A stretch of DNA of 42,058 nucleotides from Planctomycetota bacterium. Lineage in GTDB: Bacteria; Planctomycetota; UBA8108; UBA1146; JAJFFE01. The DNA is taken from assembly GCA_021776775.1 (NCBI GenBank), contig JAJFFE010000074.1, forward strand, positions 1 through 42,058. Reading direction: 5' to 3'. The position numbers and the translations under genes are program-made. Positions 17,608 to 26,359 of the stretch are shown piece after piece; within the stretch, counting starts at the first letter, position 1, and each line of letters starts with the position of its first letter. The notes under the pieces are model-generated. The model did no database searches, was not told where the DNA came from, and saw only the letters and a list, made by a program, of their open reading frames with translations.

Positions 17608-18705
17608 ATGCGCTGGCTGATTCTTGTCGCTTCGTTCCACCTCGCTGGCTGCGCCATGATCGTGAAGCCAGGCGCCGAACCGTCCGATGGCGTCAGCACC
17701 GGCAAGTCGGCCAGCTTCGATGCGCGCCACGAGTTCGAGCTCGAAGTTCCCTCCGGAGCCCAGCAAGTTAGAGCGTGGCTGCCCATACCGAGTCCCAACG
17801 ATCAGTATCAATCTGTGAGCCAGTGGCGAGTCGAATGCCCCGTGGAAGCTCGAGTCGTCGAGGACACCTGGGGAAACAGCTTCCTCTACGTCGTCGCCGA
17901 TGCGCCCGCGACGGGCTCCATGAAAATCGTCACGACCTTTCGGGTGACGCGCCTGGAAGCGAACGCAGACCTGACAACTGCAAAGACTCGCCCGCACACG
18001 CAAAGTGAACAAGAAGCGCTCGCCGCCTGGCTGGAACAGAACTCCATGAGCGTGATCGATGATGATATCAAGTCGTTCGCCGCCGATGCTGTCGGCATGG
18101 AGCCGAACCCCATCGTCACGGCTCGACTTCTGTACGACGCCGTCATTGCCTACGTGGAACGCATCGAGAAAGATCCCAACGCGAACTCCGCTGTCACCAT
18201 GGCTGCCTCTGGAACCGGATCGAGCCAGCGTTGCTTCTCGTCACGCTCTGGTGACGCCGCCGACTTCAACTCGCTCTACGCCGCCTGCGCGCGTTCCATC
18301 GGATTGCCGGTCCGGACTGTTTTCGGCTCGCTCCTCAATGGTTCGCTCAGTGGCAAGGACCGCGATCTCGGTGATCACTCGTGGATCGAGTTCAACACTC
18401 CGAATCAGGGGTGGATTCCGCTCGACGCGGCAATCGCCGACTTGTACGACGCGTTCGAGCCGACGGAGCACAACCGTCACCGAGTCGCTCTCAGCGTCGC
18501 CACAGAATACAACGGGCCGGACGCGGCAAAGATCGAGTACTACTTCGGAAACCTCGAACAACGCCGCGTCAGTTGGCACTGGGGCCGCGCCCTCGAGCTA
18601 GGCCAACGGGGAGATCCGCTGCAGTGGAACACTCGAGGGTACGCAGAGATCGACGGTAGCCCCGTCCCAGTCCAGAGAAAGCTGACCTTTACCGACGTCG
18701 AATAG
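17608..18705 (+). CDS. Lipoprotein with transglutaminase-like domain, catalytic Cys replaced
   Basis: 365 residues. The chosen ATG has AGGAG 7 bases upstream and begins a lipoprotein signal (LILVASFHLAGC, Cys at residue 15). About 35-130 is a beta-rich N-terminal domain, as in many secreted transglutaminase-like proteins. The fold continues with GDAADFNSLYAACARSIGLPVR, GDHSWIEF (H257) and WIPLDAA (D273). The motif normally reads GxCxDF, but here position 217 is Ala, so the cysteine nucleophile is missing while His and Asp remain. It probably binds rather than cleaves or crosslinks. The dockerin/cohesin-like gene converges 23 bases downstream. Confidence 0.8.
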   Translation: MRWLILVASFHLAGCAMIVKPGAEPSDGVSTGKSASFDARHEFELEVPSGAQQVRAWLPIPSPNDQYQSVSQWRVECPVEARVVEDTWGNSFLYVVADAPATGSMKIVTTFRVTRLEANADLTTAKTRPHTQSEQEALAAWLEQNSMSVIDDDIKSFAADAVGMEPNPIVTARLLYDAVIAYVERIEKDPNANSAVTMAASGTGSSQRCFSSRSGDAADFNSLYAACARSIGLPVRTVFGSLLNGSLSGKDRDLGDHSWIEFNTPNQGWIPLDAAIADLYDAFEPTEHNRHRVALSVATEYNGPDAAKIEYYFGNLEQRRVSWHWGRALELGQRGDPLQWNTRGYAEIDGSPVPVQRKLTFTDVE

Positions 18706-18728
18706 CTCCCGAAGGCGGTCTGACCACG

Positions 18729-20090
18729 CTACGGGCAACCGCTCGTAACGCAGCCGAACACCGGCACGATCGCACCACAAGTGGGGAACGGGCTCGGCGG
18801 CGCGGCCCCACCTTGGAACAAGTACTCGAGTAGGCAAATGGGATCGCCGAGGTGAAGCAGCCCATCGCCATTCGCATCGCAAGCGTCTTGGCAGTCGACA
18901 GCTCCGCTGCCGGTCCCGAAGAGGTACTCGAGCAAAGCGAATACGTCACCCAAGTCTACGGCCCCGGAAGACGCACAGTCACCGCGGATGAACTCGAGCG
19001 GCTCTTGATACGCCAGGCGCACGGTTCCGTTTCGCAATACCGGTATCCAACTGGTCCCGCTACCGACTACCACGCTGACCGGCGCGGGCGCTGGACCGAT
19101 GCCGTCGGTCCAACGTAACGGAAAGTAGCCGCCAAGTTCTTCGTCGACCGTCGCGTCGAACTCCACGTGGACAAGAGGCACCGTCTCCACGCCAAAGAAG
19201 AGTTCGTGTGCGCCGATGAGGCTGTAGACCACGCCGCCCGACAAACCGCCGGGGTAAGCCGAGATGTTGAAGAAGTCGGGGCCGCCCGGCAGAGCGGCGA
19301 CGGGCCCCGCCGGTTCGATCGAAATCGCAGTCAGCGCGTCGGTGTCGTATCCCAGTGACATCGAGAAGCCCTGCGTGACAGACGATGGCTCGCTGTACGC
19401 TCCAGCCGAAAGTGTCACGCCGAACGACGCGAATCCCGGCGTATGGTATGTCTGATTGATGTGGGGCGCATAAAATGCGTGCTCGGCTGTCTCGATCTCG
19501 ATCGATCCAGGCGACACCACCTCCGGCGCGAGGGAGGCACCGCTGTACACAAACACAACCGCAATGGGTGGAGCGCCGACCGTGCCGCAGAAGTCCAACG
19601 CGGTGGACTGCCCTTCGCTCCCGATGAGTAGGTAGCTGGCGATGTTTAGCTCATGATTATCGCCGGGAGGGAGACTCGCCGCGCCGATAAAGTTGATCAC
19701 GACTCCGGTCGCCCAACCGTCGCTGTCGATCTCGAACGATGCGAAGTCAGGAGGACCGCCAGCGTTGACGGTCGCGGTCGTTGCGCCGTCTTCAACCGTA
19801 TCCAACTCGACTACAGCTGGGTCGTGGCACAGGCCGAACGACCAGCCGTTCGCGGTAAACTCCGTCACGGCCCAGATGCGCACTTCGGCCAAATCACCGG
19901 GTCGGCCTTGGTCGTGCGTGCAGCCGAGCAACTCCGCCGCGCCGGCGGGCGTCTCGAGCGCAAGAACGGTGGCCACAACGAGACCCAAGAATCGGGCGAA
20001 GTAGTGACTCCGTGCGAACGACGACTCTGACCCGGTCGGCAGCACGGTCCGAATAGACTCTCGAAGGGATGAAGTTGCCGCTGCTGGCAT
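18729..20090 (-). CDS. Secreted cohesin-like protein with C-terminal dockerin-like repeats
   Basis: 453 residues from an ATG preceded by GAGAGGA at about 6 bases; an ATG ten codons earlier has no such site. A hydrophobic export segment lies at about 31-50 (FLGLVVATVLALETPAGAAE). Two beta-sandwich units follow, each with cohesin-like features (GWSFGLCHDPAVVELDTVE; GFSMSLGYDTDALTAISIEP). Then come two dockerin-like calcium motifs (GDCASSGAVDLGDVFALLEY and DANGDGLLHLGDPICLLEY), ending CGAIVPVFGCVTSGCP. Having cohesin-like and dockerin-like parts in one protein suggests assembly with itself or with the other dockerin proteins of the genome. There are no catalytic motifs. Confidence 0.75.
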   Translation of the reverse strand: MPAAATSSLRESIRTVLPTGSESSFARSHYFARFLGLVVATVLALETPAGAAELLGCTHDQGRPGDLAEVRIWAVTEFTANGWSFGLCHDPAVVELDTVEDGATTATVNAGGPPDFASFEIDSDGWATGVVINFIGAASLPPGDNHELNIASYLLIGSEGQSTALDFCGTVGAPPIAVVFVYSGASLAPEVVSPGSIEIETAEHAFYAPHINQTYHTPGFASFGVTLSAGAYSEPSSVTQGFSMSLGYDTDALTAISIEPAGPVAALPGGPDFFNISAYPGGLSGGVVYSLIGAHELFFGVETVPLVHVEFDATVDEELGGYFPLRWTDGIGPAPAPVSVVVGSGTSWIPVLRNGTVRLAYQEPLEFIRGDCASSGAVDLGDVFALLEYLFGTGSGAVDCQDACDANGDGLLHLGDPICLLEYLFQGGAAPPSPFPTCGAIVPVFGCVTSGCP

Positions 20091-20374
20091 GAGCTTCCTC
20101 TCGCTGGGTGATATGGACATTGTAGGACCTTCGCGCCGACAGCGTCCAATTCCCGGGCCAAAATCGCGGGAACGACAACGTCGGCTACCGTCACATGGTC
20201 TTCCACCCGACGGTGTGACATCAAAAATGACGACGCGACGCCGCTACTGACCTCCGGCGCGAAAGAACCTCCTTGCTTGGAGGTACCACCCCCCGATCGG
20301 ACCGGCTATTTCGCTGAACCGTCACCTCGATCGTGCCGAAGTACCTCCGGAGATCTCTACGGGAGGGGCGCGCA

Positions 20375-21829
20375 ATGGCGCACGCGAAACGGCCGGTTGC
20401 TGAGCACTGTACCAAAGGCACGGTGGCCTGGCGCCGCGCCGCTCAGCCAGTGCCGGCGGTCACACAAAAAGATATGGTGATCGTCGCCAATCGGCTCCCT
20501 GTGCAAGAAGTCGACGGCGAGTGGCGCACCAGCCCTGGGGGCTTGGTCAGCGCGCTGAAGTGCGTGCTCGAGAACCGAGACCTCTCGTGGATCGGCTGGG
20601 CCGGGACTCCGGGCGAAACGATTGCCCCGTTCAAGCACGATCAGATCCACCACCACCCCGTCTCACTCAGCCCCGAAGAGTATGAGGGCTACTACGAGGG
20701 CTTCGCGAACGGAACTCTTTGGCCGCTCTATCACGATGCGGTCCGCTCGCCGGAATATCACCGCAGTTGGTGGCGACCCTACGTCGAGGTCAACCGTCGC
20801 TTCGCCCAGTACGCCGCCGAGTCCTTGGCGCCCAACGGAACCGTCTGGGTGCACGATTATCATCTGCACCTGGTACCGCAGTTCCTGCGCACCATGAGAC
20901 CCGACGCCAAGATCAGCTTTTTCCTCCACATTCCGTTCCCACCCGAAGAGTTGTTCGCACAACTGCCGTGGCGTCGGGAAATATTGGAGGGAATGCTCGG
21001 AGCCGACCTTGTCGCGTTCCAGACAAGGCTGGGCGCACAGAACTTCTCACGTCTTTGTCGTCGATTCACCAATGCCGTAGGACAAGACGATCTCCTGAAG
21101 TTGGGAGACCGCCTCGTCAAGGTCGACGCACTCCCCATCTCTGTCGATGTCGATCGCTTCGACGCGGTCGCGCGCAACCCGGAAGTCCAACTGCGTGCCG
21201 AGCAGTTGCGACGCGATCTCGGGGGACGCAAGATCTTCCTCGGGGTGGATCGCCTCGACTACACCAAGGGGATCGACGTCCGGTTGCGCGCATTCGAGAC
21301 GTTCCTCGAGAACAACCCCGCCGCGATCGACGACGTCGTCTTCGTCCAAGTCGCGGTACCGAGTCGCGAGTGCGTCGACGATTACGTTCGCATTCGGCAA
21401 CGAGTCGAGCAGCTAGTCGGACAGATCAACGGAGCGTACGGTCGCGCCGGGAAGACGCCAATTCACTACCTCTATCGCAACCTCCCGACCGAAGAGCTGG
21501 TCGCCTACTACCTGGCCGCTGACGTCATGCTGGTGACGCCGTTTCGAGACGGTATGAACCTGGTAGCCAAGGAGTACGTCTCCTGTCGAACGCACGACGA
21601 CGGGATTTTGATTCTGAGCGAGTTCGCGGGGGCCGCCCGCGAAATGTTGGACGCATTGCTCGTCAACCCCCACGACATCGACGGGCTCGCCGCCACCATG
21701 GCGATGGCCTTGAAGCTTCCCAGCCACGAAGTGTACGAGCGCATGTCAGCGCTGCGCACACTGTTGAAACGACACGACGTTCACCGCTGGGCGAAACAGT
21801 GTTTGGAAATCGATCGAGACTGCTCATGA
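20375..21829 (+). CDS. otsA: Trehalose-6-phosphate synthase
   Basis: 484 residues; GT20 glycosyltransferase making trehalose 6-phosphate from UDP-glucose (or another NDP-glucose) and glucose 6-phosphate. Family signatures in order: VIVANRLPV, SPGGLVSAL, WIGWAGTPGE, VWVHDYHLHLVPQFLR, FFLHIPFPPEELFAQLPWR, FLGVDRLDYTKGI, TPFRDGMNLVAKEYV and LSEFAGAA. The start has GGGAGG about 8 bases upstream. About 25 residues precede the conserved core, a little longer than usual. A CCTCC at 20344-20348 could pair with the ribosome site (weak, 5 bp). The stop codon overlaps the otsB-GH15 start in ATGA, so the pair forms a coupled trehalose operon. Confidence 0.95.
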   Translation: MAHAKRPVAEHCTKGTVAWRRAAQPVPAVTQKDMVIVANRLPVQEVDGEWRTSPGGLVSALKCVLENRDLSWIGWAGTPGETIAPFKHDQIHHHPVSLSPEEYEGYYEGFANGTLWPLYHDAVRSPEYHRSWWRPYVEVNRRFAQYAAESLAPNGTVWVHDYHLHLVPQFLRTMRPDAKISFFLHIPFPPEELFAQLPWRREILEGMLGADLVAFQTRLGAQNFSRLCRRFTNAVGQDDLLKLGDRLVKVDALPISVDVDRFDAVARNPEVQLRAEQLRRDLGGRKIFLGVDRLDYTKGIDVRLRAFETFLENNPAAIDDVVFVQVAVPSRECVDDYVRIRQRVEQLVGQINGAYGRAGKTPIHYLYRNLPTEELVAYYLAADVMLVTPFRDGMNLVAKEYVSCRTHDDGILILSEFAGAAREMLDALLVNPHDIDGLAATMAMALKLPSHEVYERMSALRTLLKRHDVHRWAKQCLEIDRDCS

Positions 21830-24405
21830 ACAGCGCAAACCCCTTCGACGCCATCGAGCGTTTGGCTACGACTCCGATTCTGCTCGTAGCCTCGGACTAC
21901 GACGGAACGCTCGCACCGATCGTCAACGATCCGAAGCGAGCGTTCCCACAGCACCAGGTCATGGTCGCCCTGAAGTCCTTGGCTTCCATGCCACACACTC
22001 ATGTCGCGGTGATCTCGGGACGCGCGCTGCGCGACCTCGCCATGCTCACGGGATCTCCGGCTGCGGTTCATCTCGTCGGCAGCCACGGTAGCGAGTTCGA
22101 GCCGGGCTTTGCGGACCATCTAGACCCCGCAGATGTCGAGCGGCTCGACAGCATCCAAAACGAACTCACGAGGCTGGCTGACGGCCACGCCGGTGTCGAC
22201 TTAGAGAGCAAACCAGCGAGCGTCGCGTTTCACTACCGCAATGCGGCGGAAAAAGACCACGACCTCTTGGCGGCGACCGTCCGCACGGCATTCGAAAACC
22301 GCGCCGGTATCTATCTGAACGAAGGCAAGAAGGTCGTCGAAGTCTCGGTGATCTCGACCGACAAAGGGTTGGCGATGAAGTGCATTCGCCAGCGAGTCGG
22401 CGCTTCTGCCGCACTCTACCTCGGCGACGATCGCACCGACGAAGACGCCTTCGATGTTTTGTCGGGCCCGGACGTCGGGATCAAGATCGGCGACGGGTCG
22501 TCGGCGGCAGAGTTCCACCTCAGCGATCCCGAGGCGGTCGCCCGGTTCCTGGCCCAGCTCACCGAACAACGAGCCGCCTGGTTGGCGGGGTCGAGCGCCG
22601 AGCCCATCGAATCGCACTCGGTGTTGAGTGACCAACGGACAGCGGTCGTCGAAACGTCCCGCGCCCGCATGACGTGGTTCTGCGCTCCACGACTCGACTC
22701 CCCCGCCGTGTTCGCAGAACTCGTCGGCGGTCCGACCGCCGGCTACTTCGACGTCGGTCCCGCAAACGACGAGGAACCCGTTCACCAAGAGTACCTCAAA
22801 GACACGTTCCACCTCTGCACCGAGTGGTCCACCTTCGCGGTAACCGACTACTTGGATTGCTCCGGCGGACGCCCCATGCAACGCGCCGGACGAAGCGACG
22901 TGATTCGCAAGATCGAAGGCGAAGGCGACGTGCGGATCTCGTTCGCTCCGCGCCTCGACTTCGGTCGCGTGCAAACCCGGTTGAATCAAGTCGAAGGCGG
23001 ACTCGAAGTCGAGGACTCGTTAGACCCGATCGTCCTACGCGCTCCCGGGGTCGAATGGAGCATTGCCCGAGAGGGGCAACACGACACGGCCGAAGCGATC
23101 GTCACTCTGGATCCGAACGCACCACTCGTTCTCGAACTCCGCTGCGGTACCGGAGACGTTGGCGGCGCTCCCATCGCCGAGTGCAACCGGTCAGGACAAA
23201 CGGAGCAGTACTGGCGGTCATGGATGACGTCACTGACCGATCCCCTACTCGACGATCCGTTGCTTCGTCGCAGCGCGTTGGTTCTCAAGGGGCTGTGTCA
23301 CGGCCCGACCGGAGGCATCGCTGCCGCCGCCACCACTAGCTTGCCGGAGCACTACGGCGGGGTCCGCAACTGGGACTATCGCTACTGCTGGGTACGCGAC
23401 GGCGCCATGACCGCCGAGGCGTTGACCGAACTCGGGAGCCTGTCGGAAGGTATGCAGTTCCTCGACTGGGTGCTCGGTGTCATCGACCGCACGGGGAGCC
23501 CCGATCAGTTGAGACCTGTCTATTCGTTGGCCGGTGAAGAGCTGGGAACCGAGGCAGAGATCACCGAACTCGCTGGCTACGGCGGCAGTCGTCCGGTCCG
23601 AGTTGGAAACGCGGCGTGCCGGCAAGTGCAACTCGATGTGTTCGGGCCGCTCGTGCAGTTGATCGACGGCCTGGTCGCCCGGGGGGCACCGCTCTCGAGC
23701 GAGCACTGGCGCCTGGTCGCCAAGTTGGTCGAGACAGTGGCCCGTCGCTGGCGCGAGCCGGACCACGGCATCTGGGAGGTGCGGGGGCCACGGCGGCATT
23801 TCGTGCACTCGAAGGTGATGTGTTGGGTTGCTGTCGACCGGGGCATTCGAATTGCCCAGCGACTCGCGGGCGAGGAGCGCCAAGACTGGATCGCACTCCG
23901 CGATGAGATCGCCGAGGACGTGACGACCCAAAGCTGGAAACCCGAGGTCAACTCCTTCGTCGCCGCCTACGACGGAACCGATCTCGATGCGTCGACTCTG
24001 TTCATCGGTCTCACCGGGATGCTACCGCCGGAGGACTCACGGTTTCGGGCGACGGTAGAGACTATTGAGCGATACCTGCGCGATGGGCCGGTCGTCTACC
24101 GGTACCGATTCGAGGACGGACTGCCCGGCACCGAAGGCGGGTTCCACATCTGCACCACGTGGCTCATTCAGTCTCTGGTGTTGATCGGAGAGCGTGCCCG
24201 CGCGGCTGCGCTCTACGATGAGTTGATCGCGTTGCAGGGACCGACCGGCTTGTTCTCGGAAGAGTACGATCCGAAAGAGAAGCGCGCGTTGGGTAATCAT
24301 CCGCAGGCGTATACCCACTTAGGGATTCTGCAATCCGCCCGGGCGCTGGCGGCGGATGGGCAGCCGTTTGTGCAAGGGTTTCGGACGCGGGAGTCGTTGG
24401 CGTAG
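21826..24405 (+). CDS. otsB: Fusion of trehalose-6-phosphate phosphatase (OtsB) with a GH15 glucoside hydrolase
   Basis: 859 residues. About 1-250 is a HAD-type phosphatase with the nucleophile motif DYDGTL (D24, D26), VISGR and GDDRTDEDAF, which removes phosphate from trehalose 6-phosphate. About 260-855 is a GH15 (glucoamylase/trehalase-like) domain: a beta-rich N-terminal part, then RNWDYRYCWVRDGAMTAEAL, GNAACRQVQLDVFGP, GIWEVRG with the probable acid E651, and a second acidic motif FSEEYDP (E812/E813) before NHPQAYTHLGIL. GH15 members of this type include trehalases, so the protein may both finish and degrade trehalose; the GH15 substrate is not certain. It is translationally coupled to otsA. 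Confidence 0.92.
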   Translation: MNSANPFDAIERLATTPILLVASDYDGTLAPIVNDPKRAFPQHQVMVALKSLASMPHTHVAVISGRALRDLAMLTGSPAAVHLVGSHGSEFEPGFADHLDPADVERLDSIQNELTRLADGHAGVDLESKPASVAFHYRNAAEKDHDLLAATVRTAFENRAGIYLNEGKKVVEVSVISTDKGLAMKCIRQRVGASAALYLGDDRTDEDAFDVLSGPDVGIKIGDGSSAAEFHLSDPEAVARFLAQLTEQRAAWLAGSSAEPIESHSVLSDQRTAVVETSRARMTWFCAPRLDSPAVFAELVGGPTAGYFDVGPANDEEPVHQEYLKDTFHLCTEWSTFAVTDYLDCSGGRPMQRAGRSDVIRKIEGEGDVRISFAPRLDFGRVQTRLNQVEGGLEVEDSLDPIVLRAPGVEWSIAREGQHDTAEAIVTLDPNAPLVLELRCGTGDVGGAPIAECNRSGQTEQYWRSWMTSLTDPLLDDPLLRRSALVLKGLCHGPTGGIAAAATTSLPEHYGGVRNWDYRYCWVRDGAMTAEALTELGSLSEGMQFLDWVLGVIDRTGSPDQLRPVYSLAGEELGTEAEITELAGYGGSRPVRVGNAACRQVQLDVFGPLVQLIDGLVARGAPLSSEHWRLVAKLVETVARRWREPDHGIWEVRGPRRHFVHSKVMCWVAVDRGIRIAQRLAGEERQDWIALRDEIAEDVTTQSWKPEVNSFVAAYDGTDLDASTLFIGLTGMLPPEDSRFRATVETIERYLRDGPVVYRYRFEDGLPGTEGGFHICTTWLIQSLVLIGERARAAALYDELIALQGPTGLFSEEYDPKEKRALGNHPQAYTHLGILQSARALAADGQPFVQGFRTRESLA

Positions 24406-24454
24406 CGCTGTACTCATGACGGCACGAATGGCTAGCGACGAGCGGGATCTCTCT

Positions 24455-24860
24455 GCTCTGGGTCCAAACATGGATGGGGGGGGCGCCTCACCCCATCCTG
24501 CCCGTCCCCGTCGCATCGATCCACGGTGACATTGCCCGCAAGCGGCGGCTCCGCCAACGATACCCGGATAGCGCAGCGGGTGCTCCCTCTGCTCTGGGTC
24601 AAAACATGGATTGGGGGGCGCCTCACCCCACCCTGCCCGTCCCCGTCGCATCGATCCACGGTGACATTGCCCGCAAGCGGCGGCTCTGCCGACGATACCC
24701 GGATAGCGCGGCGGGTGCTCCCTTTGCTCTGGGTCCAAACATGGATTGAGGGGCGCCTCACCCCACCCTGCCCGTCCCCGTCGCGACGGCCCAATGCGCG
24801 TCGCCAAGTGTGTGACCGACGCGACGGGGACGGGCAGGATGGGGCGAGGCTTCGGAGGTA
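24455..24860 (+). repeat. Three 135-bp direct repeats at the left end of the element
   Basis: The sequence GCTCTGGGTC(C/A)AAACATGG recurs at 24455, 24591 and 24726, and the hairpin arm CCTCACCCC at 24486, 24621 and 24756. The first two units are nearly identical over their full length (only a handful of changes, such as ATCCTG/ACCCTG and CTCCGCC/CTCTGCC). The third diverges after its arm into the complete hairpin end. The first two units carry only the left arm and a linker ending GCGGGTGCTCCCT. It looks like stepwise duplication or nested insertion of the element end. Confidence 0.85.
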
Positions 24861-24875
24861 TGTGCACGCGTGCTG
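24714..24875 (+). repeat. Left inverted repeat of the HNH element, with a 30-nt-arm hairpin
   Basis: Near-identical inverted partner of 26360-26522. It includes GCGGGTGCTC, GCTCTGGGTCCAAACATGG, the arms 24756-24785 and 24820-24849, the loop with CCAAGTGTGTGACC, and the inner tail GGCTTCGGAGGTATGTGCAC. The arms pair at 28 of 30 positions by Watson-Crick rules, and the other two form G-U pairs in RNA. Confidence 0.85.
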
Positions 24876-24953
24876 AGAGATGCGGTGCGCGCTGGCTTGC
24901 GACGGCACATTTATCAATTGACGACGGGGTGCCCCGCGTACAGGTCGGATGTT

Positions 24954-25007
24954 TCCACAGCTGTGGACGCGGGTCGACCGTGGCCAGCGGTGTCCACAGC
25001 TGTGGAC
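24954..25007. repeat. Two copies of the TCCACAGCTGTGGA palindrome upstream of the HNH gene
   Basis: Perfect palindromes at 24954-24967 (14 bp) and 24992-25007 (16 bp, GTCCACAGCTGTGGAC), with their centres about 39 bases apart. Two further copies lie inside and just after the HNH gene, and I saw none elsewhere in the window. They could be operators or binding sites for the element's own protein. Confidence 0.8.
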
Positions 25008-25084
25008 GAATTTCACGAAACCTCTCTAATCGTGCGATTAAGTGCACAATTCGGCACTTTAGACTTTTATGCGTGTTAGGGTTT

Positions 25085-25093
25085 TGTTATACT
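25085..25093 (+). promoter_or_regulatory. Possible extended -10 promoter for the HNH gene
   Basis: TGTTATACT has the TG-n-TATACT form of an extended -10 element, in the most AT-rich stretch of this neighbourhood. No good -35 box lies 16-18 bases upstream. Transcription would start near 25100, leaving a leader of about 75 bases, and would run past the two palindromes only on its upstream side. Confidence 0.4.
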
Positions 25094-25174
25094 CTGCGGT
25101 AGATCTACTGCGTTGTTTCACTTGCCTTTGAGCCTTCGATTGCCTTGCCCACCTTTCGATACGGAGCTCGATTT

Positions 25175-26221
25175 ATGTCTCTTACGAAGAGTGCCCTCGA
25201 CGCCCACGCTCTGCATGATCAGATTGTTGTTTGTGTTCTGAACTGTAATAGAGGTCGGCTGGAGCTATTAGATTCTGTTCGGCGAATGGACGAGTCGCGT
25301 TTGTATGTTGAACTGGGTTGTAGCTCTATTGAGCATTACTTGCAGAAGAAGCTTGGGTTCAAGAAGTCGAGTGCTTGGTCTCACAAGTCGGTGGCGCGGG
25401 CGTTGCCTGAGTTGCCGCGACTGCGAGAGACTTTTGCCAACGCGAAGATGACGTGGAGTACGTTGCGTGATGTAGTCTCGGTAGCGACGAGTCGGTCCGA
25501 GCAGCTTTGGATCGATTGCTTGGAGAAGCACGGGGCAGACGTTGTTGATCGGGAGGTCAAGGCGGCAAAGGGCGACGGAAGAGACGCGCCGCGTGACGGC
25601 GAGTACTCGTTGCCGGCACATTTGGTGAAGCTGACCTTTGCACTGACCGCTGATCAGTACGAAGCGATCATCGAGAAGCTCAAGCTCGCGCAGTCGAGAC
25701 ACGGCGGACCGGGCGACGATGGACCCTTCCTCGAGCTCTTGATCGACAGTTACCTTCAGAGCTTGAGCGAAGGACCGTCGGACGAGAAGGCTTCCAACAC
25801 TGAGCCGACGAAAACCGTCGTCTACCACCAGTGCCCCACCTGTCGCACTTCGGCCGTCGAAACAGCGGCCGGCCCAGTCGAGATCGAATCCACAGCTGTG
25901 GACGCCGCAACGGAAACCGCCACGGTCATACACATCGCGCCTGAAGAAGAGCGGCCGCTCGCACCACTAGCCGACGACGCCCAACCCGATAGCGAAACCT
26001 CATCCGAGATGCGCGCCAAAGCCCTGGCCCGTGACGGACACCGTTGCCAAAGCTGCCGAGGTCGCCGCGAACTTCACGCACATCACGTTCAACCGAGAAG
26101 CACCGGCGGGCGCACCCAACTCGACAACCTAGTCACGACGTGTAGATACTGCCACGGACTGCTGCACCAAGACCGTCTCATCGTCACCGGCACCGGACTC
26201 ACGGGCTTCGAGTTCTCGTAA
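25175..26221 (+). CDS. HNH endonuclease with DUF222/13E12-like N-terminal region
   Basis: 348 residues from the ATG preceded by ACGGAG at 8 bases; a TTG ten codons earlier lacks a site. The N-terminal 130 residues are helical (SRLYVELGCSSIEHYLQKKLGF, then ALPELPRLRETFANAKMTWS), the pattern found in repeat-family HNH proteins of the 13E12/DUF222 type. The middle is a variable linker. The C-terminus is a zinc HNH nuclease: C291 and C294, H303-H304, N318, C323 and C326, H327. The first third is clearly lower in GC than the neighbours, a sign of transfer. The linker includes STAVD, encoded by the TCCACAGCTGTGGA palindrome. It is the only gene between the inverted repeats. Confidence 0.85.
   Translation: MSLTKSALDAHALHDQIVVCVLNCNRGRLELLDSVRRMDESRLYVELGCSSIEHYLQKKLGFKKSSAWSHKSVARALPELPRLRETFANAKMTWSTLRDVVSVATSRSEQLWIDCLEKHGADVVDREVKAAKGDGRDAPRDGEYSLPAHLVKLTFALTADQYEAIIEKLKLAQSRHGGPGDDGPFLELLIDSYLQSLSEGPSDEKASNTEPTKTVVYHQCPTCRTSAVETAAGPVEIESTAVDAATETATVIHIAPEEERPLAPLADDAQPDSETSSEMRAKALARDGHRCQSCRGRRELHAHHVQPRSTGGRTQLDNLVTTCRYCHGLLHQDRLIVTGTGLTGFEFS
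25889..25902. repeat. TCCACAGCTGTGGA palindrome inside the HNH coding region
   Basis: A perfect copy of the 14-bp palindrome falls within the variable linker of the nuclease, where it encodes Ser-Thr-Ala-Val-Asp. Its presence in coding sequence suggests it is either tolerated by the linker or selected as a site. Confidence 0.8.
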
Positions 26222-26227
26222 GGTGGA

Positions 26228-26247
26228 CGAACCGGCAGCTCGGTTCG
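26228..26247 (+). terminator. Stem-loop after the HNH gene
   Basis: CGAACCG and CGGTTCG form a perfect 7-bp stem with a six-base loop, starting 7 bases past the stop codon. There is no T tract, so termination is plausible but not certain. Confidence 0.45.
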
Positions 26248-26274
26248 AGAAGCGCACTGCGCCATCGAGTCAGC

Positions 26275-26290
26275 GTCCACAGCTGTGGAC
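26275..26290. repeat. TCCACAGCTGTGGA palindrome downstream of the HNH gene
   Basis: The fourth copy of the palindrome, here perfect over 20 bases (26273-26292, adding GC at each end). It lies about 55 bases after the nuclease stop codon and inside the element's right half. Confidence 0.8.
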
Positions 26291-26359
26291 GCGTCAACCT
26301 GAACCGCCCGTCGTCACCGAAAGCGTGCGCCGCCGCAAAACTGGCGCACACATCGAAAA

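Noticed and set aside
24455..24860. CRISPR array
   Set aside because: The repeats are contiguous 135-bp units with no spacers of regular length, and no cas genes are nearby.
24474..24876. Small open frames in the 135-bp repeats
   Set aside because: They only translate the repeated end sequence and occur in several frames and on both strands.
24950..25010. DnaA-box cluster or origin of replication
   Set aside because: TTTCCACA resembles part of a DnaA box on one side of one palindrome only; there is no AT-rich unwinding region with box clusters and no dnaA, dnaN or gyr genes nearby.
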